19,042 nucleotides of DNA from Chloroflexota bacterium (lineage in GTDB: Bacteria; Chloroflexota; Dehalococcoidia; Lucifugimonadales; UBA826), in contig PBDP01000004.1 in NCBI GenBank assembly GCA_002718095.1, positions 260,492 to 279,533 of the forward strand, in the 5' to 3' direction. Each line of letters starts with the position of its first letter. Positions within the stretch are counted from its first letter, which is position 1. Positions 7,216-15,657 of this stretch are shown one piece after another. The notes beneath the pieces are model-generated. The model had not been told where the DNA came from, ran no database searches, and saw only the letters and a list, made by a program, of their open reading frames with translations. Position numbers and translations under genes: made by a program.

Positions 7216-7854
7216 CTAAGGGTCACTTCTATCCCAGTCATCTAGCATCCAATACCCAACCATTGGGATACTTATATTAGTTTTTAGTTTCTGAGCTTTT
7301 TTGAGCCGTTGTATATTGAATAAATGAGTTGTTTCTTCAAAGTATAAATGCCTGAAAGTAGCTTCTAAGGTCATAGTTCTAGCTGCAGGATTTCCCGTTG
7401 CGGTAACGCCTCTAGGGTGAGCTTTAGACATTGATAGCCATTGAGGAGTTGGAGGGCCTTTGATGATTTTGCTGGTGAGAAAATCTTCAGTTTTTTCATT
7501 TAATATTTTTATTGATAAATTTATCCAGATTTCTAATATTTCTAGTATAGAATTTAAATCCCAATAAATGTCGTCATTTAATCTTCTGTCATAGTGAGAA
7601 TTAGCTATGTCGTTTATGTTTGTGAATCCATGTTCATCATTAGGGAATAGATCTGACTTCCATCTTATGGCTAGCCAGCGCGGTATTACTGAGGCCATAT
7701 GGCTAAGTTGGTTACGTATGCTCCATTTAGACCATTCCCATTTTGGACTTGTATAGTCTAATTGGAGATCATTTAAATCTTGAACTTCTTGATATATAAG
7801 TGAGTATAAGTCATTGAATTCAGGTAATATGTCTATCCCGTATTTTAATGTCAT
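7216..7854 (-). CDS. DinB-like four-helix-bundle protein
   Basis: A 212-residue soluble protein. WSIRNQLSHMASVIPRWLAI at about 46-65 matches the DinB-type first histidine helix (W-s-x-r-x-x-l-x-H), and the C-terminal helix FRHLYFEETTHLFNIQRL carries HxxxxxxxH spacing compatible with the second and third metal ligands of the DinB/YfiT superfamily. Members are metal-binding and include thiol-dependent transferases (bacillithiol, mycothiol) and many of unknown role. No substrate can be assigned. A GGTGA element precedes the ATG at 7854. It is divergent from lhgO (91 bp between) and convergent with the M42 gene. The superfamily is probable; the precise family is not resolved. Confidence 0.65.
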   Translation of the reverse strand: MTLKYGIDILPEFNDLYSLIYQEVQDLNDLQLDYTSPKWEWSKWSIRNQLSHMASVIPRWLAIRWKSDLFPNDEHGFTNINDIANSHYDRRLNDDIYWDLNSILEILEIWINLSIKILNEKTEDFLTSKIIKGPPTPQWLSMSKAHPRGVTATGNPAARTMTLEATFRHLYFEETTHLFNIQRLKKAQKLKTNISIPMVGYWMLDDWDRSDP

Positions 7855-7945
7855 ATTTTCACCAATAAATCTTTAATTATATTTACTTTCCAGTATATAA
7901 AATGATGTAATATTAAAATACTACTTATTATAGTTTGGAGTAATT

Positions 7946-9163
7946 ATGGTAGATAAATCTTATGATATTGCAATCATAGGTGGTGGGATTATAGGTCTTG
8001 CCACAGCTATGGAATTAAGTGAAAGTTATCCTGATAAAAAAATAGTTGTGCTGGAAAAAGAATCTGGTGTTGCTAAACATCAAACAGGTCACAACAGTGG
8101 TGTGATACACGCTGGAATATATTATGCTCCAGGCTCTCAAAAAGCCAATTTCTGCTCAACTGGAGGTAAGTTACTTCGAGAGTTTTGTGATAAGCATGGT
8201 ATTGAGTATGACATGTGCGGGAAACTCATAGTTGCGTCAGATGAAAACGAAATACCTGGTCTTGAAGAATTATATAGACGGGGCACTGAGAATGGTGCTG
8301 AAGGGTTGCGTATTGTAGAAAAAGATGAAATGCATGAAATAGAACCTCATGTGGCTGGGGTTAAAGCTATATTTTCTCCAAATACGGGAATAATTGATTA
8401 TCAGAAAGTTTCTATAGCTTATGCGGCTGAACTTTCTGAAAATGGAGGAGATTTACTCACTAATTGTGAGTTGCGTTCAATTAGCAAAAAAGATGATGAT
8501 ATTTATATGGAAACAAATTTAGGCACAATCAAAACGACATTCTTGATAAATTGTGCTGGTCTGCAAGCAGATAAAGTAGCAAAATTAATGGGAGTTGAAA
8601 CTGGTATTAGAATAGTGCCTTTTAGAGGAGAATATTTTTCTATCATTCCAGAACGTTCGGATCTTGTAAATGGATTAATTTACCCTGTTCCTAATCCTAA
8701 TTTACCTTTTTTAGGTGTTCATTTTACGAAAAGAATGAATGGATCAGTTGAAGCAGGTCCTAATGCGGTTTTTGCTCTTGCTAGAGAAGGCTATAAAAAA
8801 ACAAGCTTTAATATAAAAGACACGTTGGGGACACTTTCTTTCCTGGGTTTTTGGCGTATGTCTGCTAAATACTGGAAAGTGGGCGTTAATGAACAATATA
8901 GATCGCTTGTGAAAGGAGTTTTTGTAAAGTCTTTGCAAAAATTAGTTCCTGATGTGACATCTAAAGATTTAGCAGAACCTGGAGCAGGAGTTAGGGCACA
9001 AGCAATTAATAAGAAAGGCGAGCTTTTACAAGATTTTAGTATTGTGGAAACTGACAATGCTATTCATGTGCTTAGCGCTCCATCTCCTGGTGCAACATCA
9101 TCTTTGACTATTAGTAAATATTTAGCAGATATGGCAAATAAATCATTTAGCCTTGCTAAATAA
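7946..9163 (+). CDS. lhgO: L-2-hydroxyglutarate oxidase/dehydrogenase-like FAD enzyme
   Basis: A 405-residue flavoprotein of the DAO family. The FAD dinucleotide fold is at the N-terminus (IAIIGGGIIGLATAMEL, glycines 12-14 and 17, then VVLEKE for the ribose). The LhgO-specific stretch QTGHNSGVIHAGIYYAPGS follows at about 46-64, then FSPNTGIIDY, RIVPFRGEYF, PVPNPNLPFLGVHFT and the C-terminal GAGVRAQ and APSPGATSSL. Known: LhgO oxidises L-2-hydroxyglutarate to 2-oxoglutarate, passing electrons to the quinone pool or oxygen, as metabolite repair or in lysine/glutarate breakdown. Length matches E. coli LhgO (about 420). GGAG stands 8 nt before the ATG. No glutarate genes are adjacent, so a repair role is as likely as a catabolic one. 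It ends only 13 nt before the rRNA promoter. Confidence 0.9.
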   Translation: MVDKSYDIAIIGGGIIGLATAMELSESYPDKKIVVLEKESGVAKHQTGHNSGVIHAGIYYAPGSQKANFCSTGGKLLREFCDKHGIEYDMCGKLIVASDENEIPGLEELYRRGTENGAEGLRIVEKDEMHEIEPHVAGVKAIFSPNTGIIDYQKVSIAYAAELSENGGDLLTNCELRSISKKDDDIYMETNLGTIKTTFLINCAGLQADKVAKLMGVETGIRIVPFRGEYFSIIPERSDLVNGLIYPVPNPNLPFLGVHFTKRMNGSVEAGPNAVFALAREGYKKTSFNIKDTLGTLSFLGFWRMSAKYWKVGVNEQYRSLVKGVFVKSLQKLVPDVTSKDLAEPGAGVRAQAINKKGELLQDFSIVETDNAIHVLSAPSPGATSSLTISKYLADMANKSFSLAK

Positions 9164-9176
9164 TTGAATAATCTTA

Positions 9177-9205
9177 TTGACGACGTTGCTCTAGTTAGGT
9201 AACAT
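9177..9205 (+). promoter_or_regulatory. 16S rRNA operon promoter
   Basis: TTGACG (9177-9182), a 17-nt spacer and TAACAT (9200-9205) are close to the sigma-70/SigA consensus with ideal spacing, about 80 nt before the mature 16S. Two small dyads follow in the leader: CGTAT/ATACG (9215-9227) and TGGGAATTTCCCA (about 9236-9248). Confidence 0.75.
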
Positions 9206-9257
9206 ATACTTCTGTCGTATTTTATACGGTAAAAATGGGAATTTCCCACGTACTTTA

Positions 9258-9282
9258 ACATCTAAATAGTAGAATGAACCGT
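9258..9282 (+). other. 5' arm of the 16S processing stem
   Basis: These 25 nt are complementary to 10973-10997 with only two G-U wobbles. The core CTAAATAGTAGAATGA (9262-9277) pairs exactly with the 3' arm, enclosing the 16S rRNA in the long helix normally cut by RNase III. Confidence 0.88.
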
Positions 9283-9285
9283 AAA

Positions 9286-10787
<1,502 letters not shown>

Positions 10788-10938
10788 TAAGGGAGCAAGG
10801 TAGAGGCATTTATGTCGCTAACCTAGGTCTGTCAGCAGGTGGGTAAAATTAAATGAATGAATTGAGCATGATCACTTTAGAGTGAGGAGCTCTTCAGGAT
10901 TGGATGTTTACTCCTTATGAAAGCCTGCTGTTTATTTA

Positions 10939-10962
10939 GCCTCATTGAGGCACAATTTTTTT
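10939..10962 (+). terminator. Hairpin plus T-run in the 16S-tRNA-Ala spacer
   Basis: GCCTCATTGAGGC (10939-10951, 5-bp stem with a 3-nt loop) is followed by ACAA and seven T. The shape resembles a weak intrinsic terminator between 16S and tRNA-Ala, which could lower tRNA output, but the short stem and the offset of the T run make this uncertain. The rest of the 10788-11014 spacer shows no gene. Confidence 0.35.
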
Positions 10963-10972
10963 GAAAACTCTA

Positions 10973-10997
10973 ACGGGTCATTCTACTATTTAGGTGT
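10973..10997 (+). other. 3' arm of the 16S processing stem
   Basis: This is the complement of 9258-9282 (core TCATTCTACTATTTAG), 185 nt after the mature 16S end and 17 nt before tRNA-Ala. The stem therefore encloses only 16S and leaves the tRNA outside. Confidence 0.88.
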
Positions 10998-11014
10998 TAA
11001 AGTCTGATTATTCT

Positions 11015-11090
11015 GGGGCTGTAGCTCAGTTGGGAGAGCACCTGCTTTGCAAGCAGGGGGTCAGGAGTTCGAGCCTCCTCAGCTCCACCA
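11015..11090 (+). tRNA. tRNA-Ala (anticodon TGC), CCA encoded
   Basis: Acceptor GGGGCTG (11015-11021) pairs with CAGCTCC (11080-11086) with one G-T wobble; discriminator A11087, then CCA 11088-11090. The anticodon loop TTTGCAA (11046-11052) has TGC at 11048-11050. The D arm (TAGCTCAGTTGGGAGAGCA) and T loop (TTCGAGC) are normal. Alanine tRNA in the 16S spacer is the usual bacterial position, but here no 23S follows. Confidence 0.97.
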
Positions 11091-11092
11091 CC

Positions 11093-11191
11093 ATTTTTAG
11101 CTACAAAATCACTAACTTTCTACTCTTTAGATAAGAATCTATTTTAAAATCTAGGGGCATTTTTAGGGACATCATGTTCATTTCCACGTTT
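11093..11191 (+). repeat. 99-bp tRNA-downstream module, copy B (att/arm-site-like)
   Basis: The partner of 856-954, equally placed 2 nt after an encoded CCA. Identical blocks include TTTAGATAAGAATCTATTTT and ATGTTCATTTCCACGTTT. The period-12 direct repeats are kept in altered form (AGGGGCAT, then AGGGACAT). No second copy of the tRNA-Ala 3' half was found to the right. No gene is seen between it and 11304. Confidence 0.7.
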
Positions 11192-11303
11192 AAGAGTCAG
11201 TCTGTCAATATATCATGTGAAAATATATAATGGCGTTAAATGCAACCTTATTACTGAATATTTTTTATAAATCGAAAATTACTGATTCTAAAAAGGATAG
11301 CGT

Positions 11304-11738
11304 ATGAAATGGATTCTAATATCAATGCTAGGAATTGTTGTATTAGCTGCTTGCGAAGGTAATGTGTATTCTCTCAAAGTGGGAGATTGCTATAACGGGG
11401 TGACCATTGATAAATACTCAGGTGAAACGATGGAAGTTAGGGATGTCGAACTAGTCAGCTGTGACGAGCCTCACGAAAGTGAAGTCTATGCAATATCTGA
11501 TTTGCCAGACTCAGATTGGAAAGGGGGTGACTATGTCTATGAGCAAGCTAGGATCTTCTGTTTAGACAGCTTCGAACCGTTTGTAGGTGTTGAATATGCC
11601 CTTTCGACATTGGACGCCGATTTCATCTACCCTACAGAAGAATCTTGGAAAGATATGGGAGACCGGCTAGTCCAGTGCAGTATCTATCAGGAATCGTATA
11701 TGAAGGTTTCTGGGTCATTAAGAGGTAGTAGACGTTAG
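11304..11738 (+). CDS. Septum-formation-domain (Septum_form-like) lipoprotein
   Basis: A 144-residue lipoprotein; the signal peptide ends in LAAC (Cys17). The mature part matches the pattern of the Septum_form domain: VGDCYNG (Cys29), VSCDEPHESEVYAISDL (Cys53), FCLDSFEPFVG (Cys86), YPTEESWKDMGDRLVQCSIY (Cys125). The four cysteines probably form two disulfides outside the membrane. The domain is named from actinobacterial proteins; its biochemical role is not firmly known, so no function is claimed. AAGGA precedes the ATG. By eye the gene is near 44% GC, higher than the next gene, and it is the first gene behind the tRNA-Ala repeat module, which could mean it was brought in by transfer. Confidence 0.75.
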   Translation: MKWILISMLGIVVLAACEGNVYSLKVGDCYNGVTIDKYSGETMEVRDVELVSCDEPHESEVYAISDLPDSDWKGGDYVYEQARIFCLDSFEPFVGVEYALSTLDADFIYPTEESWKDMGDRLVQCSIYQESYMKVSGSLRGSRR

Positions 11739-11781
11739 CAGTGTCTAACGATTAGTATTCTAAAAAATATAACTAAAATTT

Positions 11782-12243
11782 ATGATAACTAAAAATCAAA
11801 TTGAAGAAGCTCAAAGAAAATGGGGTGACGGAATAGTCAAAATTGGCACCCTAATAGATAGAGATGCAGATTTAATTGAATTCACAACTTTATTTTTAAA
11901 TAGTGTCTATGATTTTAAAAATAGTAGAATTTTATTTAAACCAACAAAGGCTTCAAAAGAACAATTCAGACCTAAAATCGAAATGGCATTATCATATTTT
12001 TTAGGAGGAAAAAATTCTTATTGTGATGAGGATGATGGTTTTGCAATGAAGCCGTGGGCTAAAGTTGAATTTGAGAATTTAGGTTTTATTATTGAAGAAA
12101 ATAGAGCTTTTGCTATGGGCAACTATTTTTTTACCGATACTAAAGGAATTAAGCTTAAAGTTGAGTATACTTTTGGTTATAAATTGTTAAATGGTAATTT
12201 AATAATAGATCTTCATCATTCATCTTTGCCTTTTTCATCTTAA
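11782..12243 (+). CDS. Conserved NTF2/SnoaL-like protein of unknown function
   Basis: A 153-residue soluble protein. It contains blocks I recognise from a widespread conserved family: EEAQRKWGDGIVKIG near the start, RILFKPTKASKEQFRP in the middle, ALSYFLGG, GFAMKPWAKVEFENLGFII, FAMGNYFFTD, KVEYTFGY and the C-terminal LIIDLHHSSLPF. The predicted order (N-terminal helix, then curved beta strands) fits the NTF2/SnoaL cone fold. Homologues are sometimes named after phosphoribosyl-AMP cyclohydrolase, which I think is an inherited misannotation since no such active site is visible. No ribosome site is evident before the ATG at 11782. It is AT-rich, unlike the lipoprotein gene before it, and converges with the rhodopsin gene across a 48-bp palindrome. 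Confidence 0.65.
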   Translation: MITKNQIEEAQRKWGDGIVKIGTLIDRDADLIEFTTLFLNSVYDFKNSRILFKPTKASKEQFRPKIEMALSYFLGGKNSYCDEDDGFAMKPWAKVEFENLGFIIEENRAFAMGNYFFTDTKGIKLKVEYTFGYKLLNGNLIIDLHHSSLPFSS

Positions 12244-12272
12244 TTTGTAGAAAAATTAATCAAATTAAGGCA

Positions 12273-12320
12273 AACAACCAACTGTCACCTAGATGATCAT
12301 CTAGGTGACAGTTGGTTGTT
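12273..12320. terminator. Perfect 48-bp palindrome, probable bidirectional terminator
   Basis: Arms of 24 bp (12273-12296 and 12297-12320) pair without any mismatch around a central GATC. It lies in the 103-bp gap between two convergent genes. On the plus strand it is followed by GATTTTT. In RNA it would form an almost loop-free hairpin of about 22 bp. Terminating both convergent transcripts is the simplest role. Confidence 0.75.
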
Positions 12321-12346
12321 GATTTTTAAAAAATGACTACTTTTAA

Positions 12347-13018
12347 TTAGGACTCACGCTTTGCAGCTGCCCAAATAACTAGCCCAAATGCAGTCTTGTT
12401 AACTAAGTCAGCAAGGTTATAAATCGCGTTCATTGCCTTGACTCCATCTGCTCCCAAGTCGCCAAAATTACCTAGTAAGAATCCTATTGGGTAAATTGCC
12501 CATCCTACTAATACAATCCACCTTATAGCATTAAATGCCATTTGGCTTGAAGTATTACCACTTTCGGCATTAGCTTTTTTAGCTTCTCCAAAGTAGATGA
12601 GATAAATAACGTATAGCCAACCTAACATACCTATTGCAAAGGCTATGTATTCGTTTAGGTCTCCAGTTTCACCTAGATAACCGAAAACAAGCATTACCAA
12701 GGATGCTCCTAGTAATTGCCAGAAAAGGTTCATTTTTACTTTGGTTACTGCGTATAGAATCAAATAGAATTCCACTATTTGTAATGGCACAGTTATTAAC
12801 CAGTCTATGTACCTTAATTCTGTAGGACTTGTTCCTGTATCAATCCATATGCCTCTCATATACAAATAATGCCAAAATGCGATACCAGTAACTAAACCAG
12901 CAACTGTTACAGATGTTCTCCATTTTGGGTCAACATCAAATCTTTCTAAGAAGAAGAAGACAGTAGAAGCGAGCATGGCTGCTGTTGCAATCCAAAATGT
13001 CATTGCTACGAAATCCAT
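12347..13018 (-). CDS. Proteorhodopsin, light-driven proton pump, blue-tuned
   Basis: A 223-residue, seven-helix membrane protein closely resembling gammaproteobacterial proteorhodopsin. Helix B contains GIAFWHYLYMRGIWI (His50, equal to His75). Helix C contains RYIDWLITVPLQIVEFYLIL: Asp72 (Schiff-base counterion, Asp97), Thr76 (Thr101) and Glu83 (proton donor, Glu108), the DTE motif of outward proton pumps. Gln80 corresponds to tuning residue 105; Gln there gives blue-absorbing pigments. Helix G NLADLVNKTAFGLVIW carries the retinal lysine Lys208. Classic proteorhodopsin has about 249 residues with a cleaved signal peptide; this one begins about 25 residues later and has none. The start is firm: AGGAGG precedes the ATG at 13018. 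No carotenoid or retinal (blh) genes lie nearby. It diverges from the DUF1800 gene. Confidence 0.97.
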   Translation of the reverse strand: MDFVAMTFWIATAAMLASTVFFFLERFDVDPKWRTSVTVAGLVTGIAFWHYLYMRGIWIDTGTSPTELRYIDWLITVPLQIVEFYLILYAVTKVKMNLFWQLLGASLVMLVFGYLGETGDLNEYIAFAIGMLGWLYVIYLIYFGEAKKANAESGNTSSQMAFNAIRWIVLVGWAIYPIGFLLGNFGDLGADGVKAMNAIYNLADLVNKTAFGLVIWAAAKRES

Positions 13019-13063
13019 ATTTAACCTCCTAATATGTTTTTAATAATGCGTCTATCTTCCTTC

Positions 13064-13082
13064 ATTATACTATTTGTATAAT
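13064..13082. promoter_or_regulatory. 19-bp inverted repeat between rhodopsin and DUF1800 genes
   Basis: ATTATAC-TATTT-GTATAAT is a perfect dyad (7-bp arms). On the minus strand 13064-13069 reads TATAAT, a consensus -10 for the rhodopsin gene, about 50 nt before its start. It may be an operator overlapping the promoter, or just two A/T-rich -10-like boxes. No good -35 is seen. Confidence 0.4.
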
Positions 13083-13104
13083 ATGGTTTGCTTAGGATTC
13101 AGAT

Positions 13105-13135
13105 TTGAGATTGAAAAATCCAAATTTGATATACT
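13105..13135 (+). promoter_or_regulatory. Candidate promoter of the DUF1800-NHL-DUF1501 operon
   Basis: TTGAGA (13105-13110) stands 17 nt before GATATA (13128-13133), which overlaps an extended -10 TGATATACT (13127-13135). Transcription would begin near 13142, leaving a leader of about 30 nt with the ribosome site GGAG at 13164. Confidence 0.45.
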
Positions 13136-13175
13136 CTTGAGAATATGTGTATTTTAGTATTTTGGAGTGAGTTAT

Positions 13176-14624
13176 TTGACGACAGTTGACTATTCAAAAG
13201 ATGTATCTTTATTAGCTCATTTACTTAGAAGGGCAAGTTTTGGTCCAACTCCTGATGAAATGGATTATGCTGTAGAAGTAGGGTACGACAATATCTTAAA
13301 AGAGTTCTTAAATCCTAAAGAGGCGGACCTTGTTCCCCATGACATGATAAGAAGATATCATGTCGCACAATCGGATTTAAGAAATCAGGGTGCGGCCTAT
13401 TGGATTTATAGGATGTTGATGACAAAATCTCCATTACGTGAAAAGATGACATTGTTTTGGCATCGGATATTTGCTACAGGATGGGCTAAATTAATACAAC
13501 ATAGGCCTATTTTAAATCAGATAGATATGTTTCGTACTCATGGTATGGGAAAGTTTGATGATCTTTTGATTGAATTATCTAAAGATCCTTCCATGATTAT
13601 GTGGTTAGATAATCAAGATAATCATGGGCATAATATAAATGAAAATTACGGTAGGGAAATTCTCGAATTATTTTCTATGGGAGTTGGCAATTATACAGAA
13701 GATGATATTAAAGAAACTGCCAGGGCTTTTACTGGTTGGCGTGTAGTTAATCCTGAATATATGTCAATTAAGATGCGTAATAATACAGCTCGTCCGTATG
13801 GATATATGTCATGGCAATTTGAATATGACGACGAAGATCATGATAAAGGACTTAAAACTATTTTGGGTCAAACTGGTAATTGGAATGGTGAAGATGCGGT
13901 AAGGATTATATGTGAACAAGAAGGTACGGCTAAGTATCTTGCAAGGCATTTATATCATTACTTTGTTGAAGATGAATTGCCTGTTCCTCAGTGGCCTCAT
14001 GAGCCTCCAAGAAATCCTGAAGCTATAGATTTAATGGTGCAATCTTATTTTGATAATGACCATAGTATAAAGGCTGTTTTAGGGACTATGTTTACTGCAG
14101 ATTTTTTTAAAGATATACCTGCACGATACGCTCGTATTAAAAGTCCTGCAGAAATGGTTGTTGGGGCATTGAGGTTGGCAGGACCAATTGAATTGCCTTC
14201 AATGGATTTATTAGCAGCTGAAGATGCTTGTACAAATATGGGACAAGCATTATTAAATCCACCTAGTGTAGAAGGTTGGCAAGGTGGGACAGAATGGGTT
14301 AGCACTGGAGCATATGTTCAAAGAGTTAATTTTGTTAGTAAGGTTTTAAGTGACCCTGACAAAATAGGACTCAGGAATATTATTGATAAAATAAAAGAGA
14401 AAGCTTCTTCATCTAATCTTACTCATACACAATTAGTAGATTTTTGTTTAGATATTCTAGGCCCGTTAGATGTTATGGATTCTACGAAATCAAGTCTAAA
14501 TAAATATATTTCTAGATACCCTGATTTGTCATGGTCAGATAAATCAGGATCTGATTCTTTTGATGAAGCAGTGGTATCTCTTATTCAATTGATTGTATCT
14601 TCAATTGAATACCAAAATGCATAA
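13176..14624 (+). CDS. DUF1800-family protein
   Basis: About 482 residues. Typical DUF1800 blocks: LLAHLLRRASFGPTPDEM at the N-terminus, SPLREKMTLFWHRIFATGW at about 88-106, then LSKDPSMIMWLDN, NENYGREILELFSMGVGNYT, ETARAFTGWRV and, near the C-terminus, LLNPPSVEGWQGG. The family's function is unknown; members are usually encoded next to DUF1501 proteins, as here. Many are secreted, but no signal peptide is visible. Start: the reading frame has a GTG at 13167, but it overlaps the ribosome site GGAG (13164-13167). The TTG at 13176, 8 nt after it, is better placed and is used here. First gene of a three-gene operon with NHL and DUF1501. A paralogue is at 18509-19042. Confidence 0.9.
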   Translation: MTTVDYSKDVSLLAHLLRRASFGPTPDEMDYAVEVGYDNILKEFLNPKEADLVPHDMIRRYHVAQSDLRNQGAAYWIYRMLMTKSPLREKMTLFWHRIFATGWAKLIQHRPILNQIDMFRTHGMGKFDDLLIELSKDPSMIMWLDNQDNHGHNINENYGREILELFSMGVGNYTEDDIKETARAFTGWRVVNPEYMSIKMRNNTARPYGYMSWQFEYDDEDHDKGLKTILGQTGNWNGEDAVRIICEQEGTAKYLARHLYHYFVEDELPVPQWPHEPPRNPEAIDLMVQSYFDNDHSIKAVLGTMFTADFFKDIPARYARIKSPAEMVVGALRLAGPIELPSMDLLAAEDACTNMGQALLNPPSVEGWQGGTEWVSTGAYVQRVNFVSKVLSDPDKIGLRNIIDKIKEKASSSNLTHTQLVDFCLDILGPLDVMDSTKSSLNKYISRYPDLSWSDKSGSDSFDEAVVSLIQLIVSSIEYQNA

Positions 14625-14640
14625 TAATGGGGCTCATGAT

Positions 14641-15657
14641 TTGTCAAAGACAACAAAAAAAATGAATTATGTGACTACTGTGGGATTTAATACTGATTTT
14701 GGCGGCAGAGGGTTTGAGCATCCTGCATCATTGGCTATTAGAGATGACGGAGTTATATTCGTAGCTAGCCGAGGGAAAAGAACTTCTAAACAGACAATTG
14801 GTATACAGAGAGTATCTAAAAATCATGAGTTTTTTGGTAAGATTGGTTCTTATGGGCTTGGTGAGTTAGGTCAGATGGTTTGGCCTACTTGTGTGACTTT
14901 AGATTTAGATAATAATCTTTTTTTAGCAGATGAATTTCTCAATAGGATAACTATATTTGATCCTGACGGGGAACCTGTGAAGTATTGGGGTGAAAAAGGT
15001 TCTGCCCCTGGGCAATTTGATCAACCAAGTGGATTACTCGTTAGAGGAGAAACCATTTTAGTTGTAGATTCTAAAAATAACCGTATTCAAGAATATAATT
15101 TAGATGGGGGTTATATTTCTCAATGGGGAGAAGAAGGAGTAGGTCCTGGTCAATTTTCCCTACCTTGGGGAATATGTGAAGATTCTCATGGATACATTTA
15201 TATTGCTGATTGGCGTAATGATAGGATACAAAAATTTACCTCAAAGGGAGAATTTGTTGAATCATTTGGTGAATCAGGATCATCAGAAGGAAAATTTAAT
15301 AGACCTTCTGATGTTGCGGTAGATACAGAAGGGAATATCATTGTTACTGATTGGGCTAACCAGCGATTACAGATACTGGACAGAGAAGGAAATTTTTTAA
15401 TCGAAGAAAGAGGGAAAGGGGGCTTAAATCCTTGGGCCGAAGAATACTTTGAAGCTCAGCAAGATGAAAAAGAGGCTAGAGCCTCTTTTGTTCCTGTTTT
15501 TGATACAGACGTAGATGATCCCTCTGAAATATCGGCCAGAATAGAGCCATATTTTTGGGATCCTGTATCAGTGGAATTAGATTCTGATGATAATATATAC
15601 ATAACTGAGTCAAATAGACATCGATTTCAAGTTTTTGAATTTTGTGAAGGTAATTAA
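14641..15657 (+). CDS. NHL-repeat six-bladed beta-propeller protein (copy a)
   Basis: About 338 residues. Repeated units of the NHL type (hydrophobic strand, G-x-I/V-x-V-A/T-D, N-x-R-I-Q-x-F) occur about six times, for example GYIYIADWRNDRIQKF, GNIIVTDWANQRLQIL and the last NIYITESNRHRFQVFEF. Each is preceded by a G-x-G-x-x-x-G-Q-F turn. This predicts a six-bladed propeller, a binding or scaffold fold. Between the fifth and sixth blades is an insertion of roughly 40 residues (NPWAEEYFEA to IEPYFWDP) shared with the paralogue at 17503-18501. Start: TTG 14641 has GGGG 8 nt before it and aligns with the ATG of the paralogue; ATG 14617, overlapping the DUF1800 stop, is the alternative. The stop directly abuts the DUF1501 start. 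No signal peptide is seen. Confidence 0.85.
   Translation: MSKTTKKMNYVTTVGFNTDFGGRGFEHPASLAIRDDGVIFVASRGKRTSKQTIGIQRVSKNHEFFGKIGSYGLGELGQMVWPTCVTLDLDNNLFLADEFLNRITIFDPDGEPVKYWGEKGSAPGQFDQPSGLLVRGETILVVDSKNNRIQEYNLDGGYISQWGEEGVGPGQFSLPWGICEDSHGYIYIADWRNDRIQKFTSKGEFVESFGESGSSEGKFNRPSDVAVDTEGNIIVTDWANQRLQILDREGNFLIEERGKGGLNPWAEEYFEAQQDEKEARASFVPVFDTDVDDPSEISARIEPYFWDPVSVELDSDDNIYITESNRHRFQVFEFCEGN

Noticed and set aside
8744-9261. Three short minus-strand frames
   Set aside because: They are antisense to lhgO and the rRNA promoter, with no ribosome sites or recognisable features.
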